Positions 23,301 to 34,147 of a DNA stretch of 64,000 nucleotides are shown here, piece by piece (position 1 is the first letter of the stretch; each line of letters starts with the position of its first letter). The notes below the pieces were generated by a model. It was given only the letters and a program-made list of their open reading frames with translations. It did no database searches and was not told where the DNA came from. Made by a program: the position numbers and the translations under genes. Location of the stretch: contig NC_083339.1 of NCBI RefSeq assembly GCF_019175385.1, positions 46,982,074-47,046,073 on the forward strand, written 5' to 3'. This DNA is from Lycium barbarum (taxonomy: Eukaryota; Streptophyta; Magnoliopsida; Solanales; Solanaceae).

Positions 23301-23842
23301 TCAATCTCATACAAGTCGGTTATTAGCGGCTCAAAGTCATCAAAAGTCCTATTCGGATAATCATCGAAGGGACTTAGAGTTCCAAGTGAAAGATTGGGTA
23401 TTCTTAAAAGTGTCACCAATGAAGGGTGTAATGAGATTTGGCAAAAAAGGGGAAACTTAGTCCCCGATACACTGGGCCTTATGAGATTACGCGCAAAGTA
23501 GGCAAAGTGGCCTATGAGTTAGATCTACCTCCTGATTTAGCGTTAGTTCACCCAGTTTTTCATGTCTCGATACATCGTAAATGTGTTGGAGATCCTACTA
23601 GGATCGTGCCAGTAAATGATGTTCAAGTGACAGAAAAGTTGACTTGTGAAGAGGTACCCATTGCCATACTAGATAGGCAAGTGCGGAGGCTTAGAAACAA
23701 AGAAGTGGCCTCAGTTAAGGTTTTATGGAGAAACAATAAACGGGAAGAAATGACATGGGAAGCGGAAGAAATTATGAGATCCAAGTACCCGCATTTATTT
23801 CAGCCCCTAGAAGAAATCCAAGACGAGACATCAAGATCATAA
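20381..23842 (+). pseudogene. pol: Element B pol (PR-RT-RNaseH-IN-chromodomain)
   Basis: Protease is complete with catalytic ALIDPGSTLSYVTPY and the downstream VIMGMDWL. A one-base loss near 20706 and a two-base loss near 21025 shift frames. From 21029 a long frame covers RT ([13 protein letters not shown] 21461-21472), RNase H ([16 protein letters not shown]) and the linker to a TAG at 22358, which is shared with both G units. Integrase follows (HCSRYSVHPGATKMYHD, CPNCQQVK, NMDFIAGLP, ISDRGTQFT, QDERTI), with a TGA at 23114 and a frame change near 23309. The +1 G before KLSPRY (about 23451) is also shared with G. The chromodomain-like tail ends at 23842. It is one of the two most complete pol copies here, along with G unit 2, but not translatable as one product. 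Confidence 0.93.
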
Positions 23843-24009
23843 GGTATGTATGTTTTCTTTTTATGCATTTGGGTCGTGTGTGGCCAAATTCTATTGCTAT
23901 TATATTATGGCCCTATGAGGCATTGTTATTATGGGTTGTTGTGATAGGATGGTAGTGCCATATTACAGGGGAAACTCTAGTGAAATTTTTATAGAATCCC
24001 CGACGACAT

Positions 24010-24045
24010 AACATTCGAGGATGAATGTTCTTAAGCGGGGAAGAA
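24010..24045 (+). promoter_or_regulatory. Element B pre-PPT palindrome and PPT
   Basis: AACATTCG-AGGA-TGAATGTT (24010-24029, one G.T pair), then CTTAAGCGGGGAAGAA up to the 3' LTR. The PPT has one C interruption. Confidence 0.85.
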
Positions 24046-24360
24046 TGTTACACCTCCGAAAATTTTCCGTTGATGCACAGTGAATAAACTAACGAAGAGC
24101 ACGGAGTATATGGTATTTCGATAAGTAAGGAATGACATCTGATGACCCTAATTAAGATTTCAGAGATGTTCGAGATAGGGGGAGAAAGTTTGCTAAGAGA
24201 AGGCAAGGTATACGATAGGTATCGAAGAGGAATTTCGAGTAACGAGTTAATGATGATTTAATATGTGGCTCACCTAGATGTGAATGTAAAGGTATGCTAA
24301 GGGATGCCCGGGTGGGCTAGCACCGGCTGCCCGTCGCGACCCTCCGGTTGGGTCGTGACA
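24046..24360 (+). repeat. Element B 3' LTR, 315 bp
   Basis: Same length and same internal junction as the 5' LTR. Ends GGGTCGTGACA, followed by TSD AAAGG. Confidence 0.95.
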
Positions 24361-24731
24361 AAAGGACCTTATAGGATTGTCCGCAAGGTGGGACAAGTAG
24401 CTTATGAATTGGACTTACCCTCAGAACTGGAATCAGTCCATCCGATTTTCCATGTCTCAATGCTGTGTAAATGTGTTCGAGATCCTACTGGGATCGTGCC
24501 AATAGATGATGTTCAAGTGACAGAAAGGTTGACTTATGAATAGGTACCCATTGCCATACTAGATAGGCAAGTACGGAGACTTAGAAACAAAGAAGTGGCC
24601 TCAGTTAAGGTCTTTGGAGAAATAACAACCGAGAAGAAATCACTTGGGAAGCGGAAGAAAATATGAAGTCCAAGTACCCGCGCCTATTTCAGTCCCCGGA
24701 AGAGATCCAAGTTGAAACATCAAGATTATGA
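24361..24731 (+). pseudogene. pol: Element A integrase end and chromodomain (after B)
   Basis: Resumes A integrase at GPYRIVRKVGQVAYELDL, with TSD overlap in the first five bases. Lesions are a TAG at 24541 (before VPIAILDRQVRRLRN) and a one-base loss near 24613. The chromodomain-like segment follows, and the frame ends with TGA at 24729-24731. Together with 14521-18636 it forms the single A polyprotein remnant. Confidence 0.9.
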
Positions 24732-24897
24732 GGTATGCATGTTCTTTTTTTATGCATATGGGTCGTGTGTGGCCAAATTTTAATGCTATTATGTTGTGGC
24801 CCTGTGAGGCATTGTTATTATGGGCTGTTGTGACACGATGATAGTGCCATATTATAGGGCAAACTCTGGCGAAATTTTGTAGAAGCCCCGAGAACTC

Positions 24898-24934
24898 AAC
24901 ATTCGAGGATGAATGTTCTTAAAGGGGGGAAGAA
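24898..24934 (+). promoter_or_regulatory. Element A pre-PPT palindrome and PPT
   Basis: AACATTCG-AGGA-TGAATGTT (24898-24917), then CTTAAAGGGGGGAAGAA against the LTR start. About 50 bp upstream is the related motif GGGCAAACTCTGGCGAAAT. Confidence 0.87.
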
Positions 24935-27378
24935 TGTTACGCCTCGGAAAATTTTCTGTTGATGCACAGTGAATAGACTAACGAAGGGCATGAAGTATAC
25001 AATGTTTCAATGAGTAAGAAATAATATTTGATGATCCTAATTGAGATTTCAAAGACATTCGAGGCAAGAGAAGAAAGTTTGCCAAGAAAGGCAAGGTATA
25101 CGTTATGTATCGAAAAAGATTTACGTGTAACAAGTTAATGATGACTTAATAATGTCTTGGAGAAGAGTTATAACATCCCTTAGATTTTTAATAAGGTGTT
25201 AAACAAGTGTTAAGAAGGTTCCTTAAGGATTGGAGATCAAACGAGTCGATGAGAATGAATTTCGGAAAGCTGGACATTATACGGTCCAACATACGGACCG
25301 TATAAAACATACTGGCCGTATGTTAGGCCGTATGTTCAGCCCAGAATGGGGACTTCCACCGGACCAAATATACGGTCAGACATACAGTCCATATAAAAGA
25401 TACGGACCGTATGTTGGTCCGTAGAACCGAGTCGGGACAGGTTTTAAAATTAATATAAGGGACCCAACCTCATTCAATTCATTTCATTTTTTCACTCCAC
25501 ACTTCAAGAACTCTCTAGAAAGCTCTCCACACTTTTTCCACAAGAACTCAAGAGAAATTAATGATCAAATTCATCAAACCAAGAGAATCAAGTGTAAGAA
25601 ACTCATTAGGGTTCATCCAAGGCAAGAAATCCCATTGGAAGTGAACAAGGGTTTTGGCTCAAGTGAAGTATTTCCACTCAAAGCTCATTCCCACATAATC
25701 TAAGGTAAGTTTTAAGATCATTCCATGTTGTTTAGGGCATTGGGGGGTTGAAAGACTTGGATTATGAAAGGAGATAGAAAATGGGTTACAAAGATGAGGA
25801 TAATGAGATTTTGAGTAGTAGCTTGAAATGAGTCCTGGTTCTTGATATGTTGTGATTATAAAAATGTTATAAATGACATTAAGAACATGGGATAAACATT
25901 ATATGTGAGTAAACGTAGTAGTGTATTATGACCATGATTATGGATGAATTGAAGTGAAATTGGGAAATGTGGATAATGTAGGTTAATGAAGATTGATGGT
26001 TATAATATTGTGAATGTTATTATAGACGTTTGGGAGTTGATATATGATATGAGAAAAGTTGTATAAACAAAGGAAATGCTGTCCAATTTTCTCTAACTTT
26101 AGTTGAGCATGTTCATGTAATCGATTAGCTAATGTTAATACGAACTCTTGTGAAGGTAGAAACGCGAGCATTGAAGGAGAACGATCAAGCGATAGAATAG
26201 CTAAACGAAAAGGTATGTAAGGCTAGTCCCTTCCTTCTAAGGCATGACTCCCATGGCATGAATTCCCCTATTTTCCCATGACTTTCTTACATTCCGGCAA
26301 TTATGAGCCTATGATTATGAGAAGCTTAACATGAGATACAGAAACGAGATATGTCATGAGCATAATAGTGATGATGATGAGTTAAGTATAAAGATCCTAA
26401 AGCTAATGATCCTAACTATGATCCGTTGATGTTGTTTATTGTATACACTCACCTTATGTGCCAATTCCTTCAAGGTGAGGCAGAATGTTTATGAATGCTC
26501 CATAATGGAATCGGGAGTTCACGACCTTATGTCACCCCGATAAAGTATTGTTTTCTTTGAGTTTCTATGCGTGCATTATGATGAGTACATGATGATGATA
26601 TTACACCGCGCCAATATGGTCGGGCAGACACCGCTAAGGCGGGCAGCGTATACACCATGTCTAGATGGCATGGGCAGACACCACTAGTGGGCGGCATGAG
26701 ATGGTTACGCGGGACGCGGGAGGCCTGGACGCGGGCTAATGATGATCACACCATACCTATATGGTCGGACAACTTATATAGATATGCATACATGATATGA
26801 TGATGTTTATGAAGTGAGTTAGCTTGCTTTATTTTTATCAAATTAACAGTCAGTTATAGGTTGTCCTTCACTTGATGTCTCCTTATTTTATTGATGTATT
26901 GATGTTTTTTTTATGCCTTACATACTCAGTACATTGCTCGTACTGACGTCCTTTTCTTTGGACGCTGTGTTCATGCCAACAGGTAGACAGGGAGCTGATG
27001 CAGATTCATAGGAGCTATCAGTAAACTTTGAAAGCACTCCATTATTCCGAAGGTGCCATTGCTTATTATTTTGTGCATATATATTTTGGGCACGACGGGT
27101 CCTGTCCCGTCCATATGTCTAGTACTCTAGTAGAGGCTTGTAGATACGTATGTGTGGGTAGTATTGTCTCACGATGTCCCTCTTGTATGTACACTATTTT
27201 GATAGCCGAAAGGCTTATGTATATAAAGGTAAATATGTTTCAAGTGAAAATGGTTCTCCTATGATTATAAGCATGAGAATAATGGATGAACGCAGGATGA
27301 GTACGATGAGTAATAGAATGCGTGGTGCTCGGTGGTTAGCATCGGGTACCCGTCATGGCCCCTAGTCGGGTCATGACA
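24935..27378 (+). repeat. Element A 3' LTR, 2444 bp, intact
   Basis: TGTTACGCC...GGTCATGACA. In order: TACGG/CCGTA palindromes (about 25276-25425); a possible TATA stretch (TTAATATAAGGG near 25450); CT-rich start region; donor-like CTAAG/GTAAGT (GT 25705); core motif GGAAATGCTGTCC (26072-26084); second donor-like AAAG/GTATGT (GT 26213); repeats around 26606-26770; hairpin CGTCC/GGACG (26947-26964). It abuts E sequence at 27379. Confidence 0.93.
25276..25430 (+). promoter_or_regulatory. TACGG/CCGTA palindrome cluster in A LTR
   Basis: Repeated TACGGACCGTA-type near-palindromes and half sites just upstream of the presumed TATA. The G LTRs (45092-45336, 48227-48472, 56018-56262) and the I LTR (60010-60165, reversed) have similar clusters in the same place. 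Candidate promoter control element. Confidence 0.55.
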
Positions 27379-29020
27379 GATGATGTAGCTATGTCCTATA
27401 CGGTAACTCTTGTATCACCTGAGTCTAGCAATCGAGCTCTCAAACTAGCCAACCGATGAAATTCATGATTTAACTCTCTGCTCTCGGCCAGTAATTACGA
27501 TAAGCTACCCATGAATCTGTGACTAAGAACATCGGCTACTATATTCTCCCTTCTTGGATGGTACAGAATAGTAACATCATTATCCTTCAATAACTCTAAC
27601 CATTGTCCTGCCATAAATTTATCTCCTCCTGCTTGAAGATATACTAGGGACTCTTATGATCTATGTAGATATCTATATGAACACTGTCTAAGTAATGTCT
27701 CCAGATCTTAAGTACATGAATCACTACTACTAACTCCAAATCGTGGATCGGGTAATTCTTGGCATGTTTCCTCAGCTGCCTCAAAGCGTAGGCAATTACT
27801 TTAGTGAGCTGCATCAACACACAACCCAACTCGACGCCTGAGGCATCACTATGGACAGCATAGTCCTTGGATCTTTTTGGAAGTGTCAGAACTGGTGCTA
27901 AAATCAATTTGCCTTTCAATTTCAAAAAACAAAATTGCTCACAAGCGTATGTCCACTGAAACTTAACTACTTTCTAAGTCAACTTCATCAGTGGTGCTGG
28001 AAGAGTCCCTACAAACTTTTTGTAATGTCCTATCAGTCCCAGAAAACTACAAACCTCTGTTGGTGCCGTGGTTCTAGCCAAATCTTCAAGGGTTCTATCT
28101 TATGAATGTCAACCCTGATACCCTCGTCTAATATCATATGCCCCAGAAATGCTACGATATTTAACAAAAAATCACGTTTGGAGAACTTCACATAAGCCTC
28201 CCGATCCTGGAGAGCTCTGAGTACTGCGCGCAAATGATCCGCATGAATTCTGATCGGGAACATACCAGAATGTCATCGATAAATAAAACCACGAACAGAT
28301 CTAAGAACAGTCTGATTAAGTTGTTAATCAAATTCGTGAATACTGCTGGAGCATTAGTCAACCCAAAAGACATAACGAGGAACTCAAGATGATTATATCT
28401 TTTCCTTAATGCAGTCTTCGAAATATCCTTCTCCCTGCCCCTGACCTGATGGTAACCCGATCTCAAATCGACCTTCGAGAAATATCTAGCACTCTGCAAC
28501 TGATCAAATAAGTTGTTAATCCTCAGGAGTGGGTACTTTGTCCTTTATAATCACCTTATTCATCTGCCTAAAGGTAATACACATCCTTAGTGGATCATCT
28601 TTCTCCCTTACAATCCACACAATGCTTTCTCTGGCGAAGTACTGAGTATGGTGAAGCTTTTCTCCTTCACATTCTTCAACTCAGCAGAGGCCATCCTATA
28701 AGAAGGGATGGATATCGGCTGAGTATCCAGTAACATTATCTATAACAAACATCAATCTCCTGCTATGGGGAAATGCTTGAAAACTCGTTCGAAAATACAT
28801 CTGGGAGTTTATTAGCCACTGAAACAAACTGATGCGTCGGCGGCTCTGCTTTTTCATTTTGAAATCGAACTATATGATAAATACAACCCTTCGAAATCAT
28901 CTTCCTTTCCTTGAGATGGCAAAATGAATCTACCTCTCGACGACGCTGTACTGCCTCTCCACTCCAAAAATGGTTCCTTGGGACGTGGAACGCAACAACC
29001 AGCACCGAATACTAGCATAA
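27379..29020 (-). pseudogene. pol: Element E pol remnant (PR end, RT, RNase H)
   Basis: Highly decayed minus-strand pol. In sense order: the end of the post-protease region (KERKMISKGCIYHIVR, 28763-29005), RT ([19 protein letters not shown]; 28188-28499), then the RT end and an RNase H start (SDASGVELGCVLMQ; IWRHYL; 27644-27925). Protein similarity continues weakly to 27379, where the A LTR cuts it. Many stops and frame changes separate the pieces. It is the most diverged Ty3 copy in the window, consistent with being the oldest layer. Confidence 0.85.
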
Positions 29021-30147
29021 ACAGAAGCTAACCAAATCCATACCCATAATAATGTCAAAATCGACTATCTGTAACGCTATAAGATCGGCTAGGGTCTGAC
29101 GATCATAAACAACTACTGAATAACCCCAATAAGCCTTCCTAGAAACAACAGGCTCACCGACAGGTGTAGACATAGAAAACAGCTCATTCGATAACTCTAA
29201 TGCTATATCAAACTTTCCCATAATAAATGGAGCAACATACAACATATCAGACCCCATATTCACTAATATGTAAATAGTATATAAACAGACTATCAATGTA
29301 CTTGTCATCGCATGTGGCAAGGACTCCAAGTCCTAATGACCTGCCCAGGCATGAATGCGGAGCACCACATAATCTAGGAGCTCCGTCTCTACCCCTGTTT
29401 TCACTTTGATTCCCTCGATCAAGTCTCAGACATCTCCGAATCTGGTGCCACTGACTCCCGCACCAAAAACAACCTCCCGTATTCAAACATCATAGTCCGA
29501 CAAGTGTCCGGCCACACTGACTGCAACGAGGCCTCATCTGAATTGAATTGCTCTTGACTCTGGGATTCTGATGCTCCCAACCCCTACTATGGCCCTAACT
29601 AAGAGCCCTGATCCAGTACCGACTGTGGAGGTAACCTATCCTGTTACCCATAACCTTGCAGCCTACTGTCGCTTGGGGATTTCCTGTAATCATCCACTAC
29701 TCTGGCCCTCTTGGCCAATCTACCTTTCCCATATGAATCATGTCCATTAAAAATCGACAAGTCCTGATTAACAGACTCCCAAGATTGTGGACTTATCGAT
29801 CCCTCAGAAGATCGATAAATATCTGGTGTCCTGGCAAGGTACTGAGTATGGGAAGCCATCAGCTGTGTCGATAACTATACTGCTTTTACCACCTCCTGGC
29901 CAGTAGGGCCCAGTGGTGGAACTGGTGGTCCTAGCAATAGCAGAGCTCCTCTCAGCTCTCCTAATGTCACTAGAGTCGGGGACACTCGAGAGGATACCTC
30001 ATTCTGGTCCTCAGAGGGATCTTCCTCAATATGGGGCATAATCTCAGACTGATCCTCTTCAATAGAGTAACTCACACCTGATCCCATTACCGTCTTAGCC
30101 CTCTGGATAGCTGAAACTCCTCCTGTCATAGGCATATCAATATACAA
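29012..30147 (-). pseudogene. gag: Element E gag and protease remnant
   Basis: Starts near ATG 30147, or the inner ATG at about 30132 that matches the ATG-Pro start of relatives (MPMTGG). The N-terminal part holds YSIEEDQSE and EEDPSEDQ, like the D ORF. The Ser/Arg-rich linker follows (29644-29859). A CCHC knuckle CFWCGSQWHQIRRC is within 29247-29486. Most of the capsid domain seen in A, B and G is missing. In the protease segment (29012-29329) the catalytic Asp of the DPGST site is replaced (LVNMGSD), so the enzyme is dead; IIMGMDL follows. Broken by several frameshifts. Confidence 0.82.
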
Positions 30148-30260
30148 ACACCATATGTAAGAGTAAACCCCAAACTCCTACGACTCAACTCTACTGCACA
30201 ATTTAGATTTGAAAAAAAGGTAACCAACTCCTAAATGCCTTGTAGCTTCCCGTTTATTTT

Positions 30261-30280
30261 GACGTGGTGCACAACACATC
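30261..30280 (-). promoter_or_regulatory. Dimer-initiation-like leader hairpin, element E
   Basis: On minus: GATGTG-TT-GTGCAC-CACGTC, a 6-bp stem with one T.G pair and the palindromic GTGCAC, about 63 nt from the PBS. Confidence 0.65.
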
Positions 30281-30331
30281 TATAAACAACACTCTACTAG
30301 ACACGGCTTGTAGACTCCCTAGGATAGACCT

Positions 30332-30343
30332 GCTCTGATACCA
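30332..30343 (-). other. Primer binding site, element E
   Basis: The minus strand reads TGGTATCAGAGC, 3 bases inside LTR edge 30347. It marks the left side of this LTR as PBS side. Confidence 0.9.
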
Positions 30344-30346
30344 ATT

Positions 30347-32644
30347 TGTCACGCCTTAAATCTGGAGAGGTGTGGCCGTCACTCGGTGCCGCACTCGGCC
30401 CGAGCGAACCACTCTAAGTCTGTAACTCTGGAGGGGTAACCCTCAACTTAGGCCGACAGGGTGTACCTGCACACAGACACTACCAATAAGGCCACACTCA
30501 GAGAATATATTTAAACTGGCTATCTCATCTGACTTGGGCCCACACACCCAAACATAGATATATGTAACTGAGCAAGCTGATGAGGCTGCCATGGTCGTAC
30601 AAGACCAACAATATCAAAATAGATATACACAAAGCCAGAAAGGCTATCACACTAACACACTACATACATGACTCGTCTACAAGCCTTTAAAGAAAACATA
30701 ACTGTATCATGGTCGGGACAGGGCCCCGACCTACCCATCAAGTCTATAAGCACAAGAAGGATTGCAAAAGACCTGGCAACTCCGAACAAGGGAGCTCACC
30801 AAACAGCTGATATCAGATCCTGTCTACTGGGGTGGTTGATCAGTCTGTCTAACTGTACCTGCAGGCATAAATGCAGCATCCCCGGCAAAAAGGACGTCAG
30901 TACGAAATAATGTACCGAGTATGTAAGGTAATAGATAACTGAAACTGAAACTAAACTGACATACATAATATACTGATTGTAAACTGAGTGTCAATAATAA
31001 TCTAGAACATATCTAGTTGTCTTTGTCTCCTATCATGTACACAATACCGAAAATAAACTGTCCGGCCTTATGTGGGGTCCGGTATGTAAGTGTATAGCCC
31101 CGAAGGCAATGAGAGAGACCCGAAGGTCGTGCATAGCCCCGAAGGCAATGCATATATTTTTATAGCCCCGAAGGGAACTGTATCTCTGTATAGCCTCAAA
31201 GGAAAATGTATGCAATGATGCTGCAAATGATATGCATGATATATTCTCTGTTTCTCAACAAGAGATGATACACTTTAACTGAATATAGGCTCTGGACGAA
31301 TTACTCTTCTTGTATACGCTTGTTCGACTCTTACTGATTATGGGTTCATGCCAAAAAAAGAAAGGATAGCCATTACATACCTTTGACGCTTAATCCACGA
31401 ATCAATATGTATATGCTGCCCAAAGTACTTCAACCTATATTAATACATGAGAACTATGGTTAAAGCTTAGAACGTATTTCTAAGCTAGTAGCTCAATTCT
31501 AGAACATTGGGCAGCATCTCCCTTACGACTTTCACTTCCTCCCAATTCGAAAATCCATCAACAACAACAACCATCAACAGCCACACCTTCAGCCCTTCAA
31601 CAATATTGGAACAACCTCCACAATACATTAGAACAACGTTCAACATTAGATTACAACTTTCAGTTGTCATTTCAAAAGTTCTTGACAAACCAACATACTT
31701 AAAGCTTTAGCAAGCTCATATACGTCGAGAGGAATTAAAAACTTACCTTGATTAGCATCCCTTAAATAAATCACAACAAGAGCAGCTCCTACAAGTTTAC
31801 TCTGCACAAAATGATAATTATACTAGTGTCAAACAACCTGGAACGTAACAACGAGCGACTTGCCCACTACCGTACAATTATGTGGCATTTATCCACGCCC
31901 TTTATCATTCCAAAGTCCATAGAAACAGTAGAAAAAGAGACAATTCAAACACAACACGAAACAGTCCACCAAACTGTCAAAACCTGTTCACTACAAATCG
32001 AATAATTTGAACTCACGGCTTCCAATCACCATTCCGCGAGTTCTTACTATTATGGAAAAAATTTCCCACATTTACAGCAGAAAAATAGGATGTAATAGGG
32101 CACTATACTCACCTAACTTGGTGAAGAACTCAGCTCCTAATTTAGGTTTTTCAATCTTTTGTTTTCCTCCAGCTAGAGCTTGAAAAAGAAGAGAAATCAC
32201 TTAGGGCTTGAGGGAAATTGGAGTGGCCAGCCTTGGAGGACTTTCTATGGAGAACTTTGTGTCTAGGGTCGTGTATATAAAGTGGGGGGAGAGTGAGATA
32301 TAAATCTGATATATAAAGGATGCCTTTTCCCTTTTAAATTTGAGAAAAATATGGTCCGATCCTTTTTAAGCAAGTAGGTGATGCACCTACTTGTCACCCA
32401 CTTGCTTAATTAGTAGGTTTCACTTGATGGTCCGTTAAATCTAACATGTGTCTCATCCTTACTTCATTGTTAAGATACGTATTAAGTAGTTCAAGCAAGT
32501 AGGATGGAGAGTAGTGAAGCAAGCACGTCTGGTAAGCAAGTAGCTCGTTTTTATTTTCCCAACACCTCATTTCTCCCATTTTAGTGTATTTTTCCACCTC
32601 ACCTTAGTCGTGTATATGATGAACGAAAAATAAGTGATGTAACA
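30347..32644 (-). repeat. Element E LTR, 2298 bp, flanked by PBS and PPT
   Basis: TGTCACGCC...GATGTAACA in plus orientation. It has a PBS on its left and a PPT plus integrase end on its right, so it serves two internal regions. Holds the hairpin GTCC/GGGAT variant (30877-30896), a decayed repeat of CCCCGAAGGCAATG (about 31095-31200), minus-strand AAAG/GTATGTAATGG near 31380, the core motif (31509-31521) and CAAG/GTAAGTTT near 31745. Confidence 0.88.
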
Positions 32645-32678
32645 TCCTCCCTTTTAGGAACATTCATCCTCGAATATT
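32645..32678 (-). promoter_or_regulatory. Element E PPT and pre-PPT palindrome
   Basis: The minus strand has CCTAAAAGGGAGGA against the LTR, preceded by the AATATTCG-AGGA-TGAATGTT-like inverted repeat (32659-32678). Confidence 0.8.
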
Positions 32679-32848
32679 AGATTCTTAGAGGTTTCTAGAA
32701 ATTTCGGCAGAGTCTCCTCTGTAATTTTACTACTACCAACCTGCCATGCAGCCACCTAGATAATACGATGCCACACAGGGCCACAACCATCAATAACAAC
32801 AATGGCCTCTCACGACCAACAATAGTAACTAGGAACATGTTACGCACC

Positions 32849-33192
32849 CTAAGGCGGGGATGTCTCGGTGTGAATCTCCTCTGAGATTAGAAACATGTGA
32901 AGATATTTGGTCTTTTTATCTTCCTCAGCTTCCCAAGTCATCTCCTCAACATTGTTATTTCTCCAAAGCACTTTTACTGAGGCTATATCCTTTGTTCTTA
33001 ATCTACGGACTTGGCGATCGAGGGTGGCAACGAGAACCTTCTCATATGACAACTGCTCTATAACCTGGACATCATCAACTGATACCACTCTGGAAGGATC
33101 TCCGATACACTTACGGAGCATAGATACATGAAAGACCGGATGCACTAACTCCAAATCTGAAGGTAGATCTAACTCATAGGCTACCTGGCCTA
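32849..33192 (-). pseudogene. pol: Element E integrase end and chromodomain
   Basis: The minus-strand frame 33154-32849 reads LVHPVFHVSMLRKCIGDPSRV, then LDRQVRRLRTKDIASVKVLW and EEMTWEAEEDKKTKYLH, a chromodomain-like tail without a stop until ETSPP. Upstream coding (GQVAYELDL) runs to 33192, where LTR-like H begins. It lies 3' of the shared LTR, so it belongs to the second internal region of the int-LTR-int arrangement. Confidence 0.88.
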
Positions 33193-34147
33193 TGTTGACA
33201 CCTAATTTTTGACCTCCCGTAATTTTTTTTAATTACTCAGAGTCCTTGGATGACAAATAAAATAAGTTGCGCATCTTAGAGGGTTTGAATAACTTTTATA
33301 AAAAAAATCAATTTTTTGGAATAATATTTCACCCCTTTAAATTGATGAAGAGATTTTCAGGATATTATGAATTGTGTGAAAATTAATTGAGGTTTTATAA
33401 CACTTATGGAATATTTTTTTGGAATTAATCAAAAGCAAAACAATTTTGAATAATTACTTACTTAATTGATTAAATCAAGGAAAATTAGATTAATGAGTAA
33501 TTTATTCTATTTGTTGTCCAAGGTAATTTGAGTAATTAAAAGAATTGACCATTTTACCCCTCAAACTCTGATTCTGTGTGTTTGTATAGTTGTTTAATTA
33601 ATAAATTATCTTGATAATTAATTTGGTAAATTATTGGGGCCACATCTGCAAAATGATTTTAACAAATCGTGTTTTAAATTAATTGAGTCTTAACAAGCTA
33701 GTAATTGTTTTTTTTTATTTAGGACATTTGTCCTCGACCCTCCATACATATATATATATACCCCATGTATATACAAATATACATTGTGCATATATATGTA
33801 TATGTCAAAGGCCCATATGTCTTTTTTTTTTTTAAAAAGGGACCAGGCCTAGTCCATAATGGACCAAACACGTTCCATTAAGCCTTTTAAAGTGGGGGAA
33901 TACGTATATCCCCTCCCCTTATTTATTTTCCAGAACCTATGGGTCTTGTATGCAAAAGAGGGAAAGGGGAGGCAGCTAAGGGCAAAACCCTAGCGCCGCC
34001 TCCACCACTACACCCCACCCCCGCTGTCCTCGTCATGTCCCATCTCCATTTAGAGTGTGTGACGTGGGAAAATTAGAGGAGAGGACGAAGCATTAATGGC
34101 TTCGTCATTTTCTCCATGAAATCCGGCCATACGACCCCTTAAAGTAC
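33193..34147 (+). mobile_element. Element H: unclassified LTR-like sequence, part 1
   Basis: It begins TGTTGACACCTAATTTTTGA exactly where E coding stops, which looks like an LTR 5' end. It is AT-rich, with a TATATATATA stretch near 33749-33758 and a later GGCAAAACCCTAGCGCCGCC. No coding is seen and there is no similarity to the Tekay-like LTRs here. The start resembles Tat/Ogre-type LTRs from memory, but this is unproved. C interrupts it at 34148. Confidence 0.5.
34143..34147. repeat. TSD of element C, left copy (AGTAC)
   Basis: AGTAC lies before TGTCACG. GGTAC (43568-43572) follows the right end: four of five bases match. Confidence 0.8.

Larger units (their letters stand above)
18637..24360 (+). 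mobile_element. Element B: Tekay-like element with 315-bp LTRs
   Basis: Complete 5.7-kb element with LTRs at 18637-18951 and 24046-24360, PBS 18956, PPT before 24046 and a near-perfect TSD, inserted in A integrase. The internal region is full size with all domains but several lesions. The LTRs are about one eighth of the family length (2.4-2.6 kb in A, I and G): the first ~245 bp are joined to the last ~75 bp. Confidence 0.95.
2108..27378 (+). mobile_element. Element A: Tekay-like Ty3/gypsy, defective, hosts F, D and B
   Basis: A plus-strand element assembled from pieces: 5' LTR 2108-3677 and 14075-14313, PBS 14318, gag-pol 14521-18636 and 24366-24731, PPT to 24934, and 3' LTR 24935-27378. 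The left end of the 5' LTR lies beyond the F insertion, outside the window, so its TSD cannot be checked. Its right end abuts minus-strand pol of element E, showing that A inserted into E. Coding is broken by stops, frameshifts and two deletions. Confidence 0.9.

Noticed and set aside
19161..23842. Endogenous pararetrovirus
   Set aside because: No movement protein or viral coat arrangement. LTRs, PBS, PPT, integrase and chromodomain show a Ty3/gypsy retrotransposon.
33749..33780. Microsatellite-linked host promoter
   Set aside because: TATATA runs are also in other LTR-like sequence here, and no downstream host exon is recognisable.
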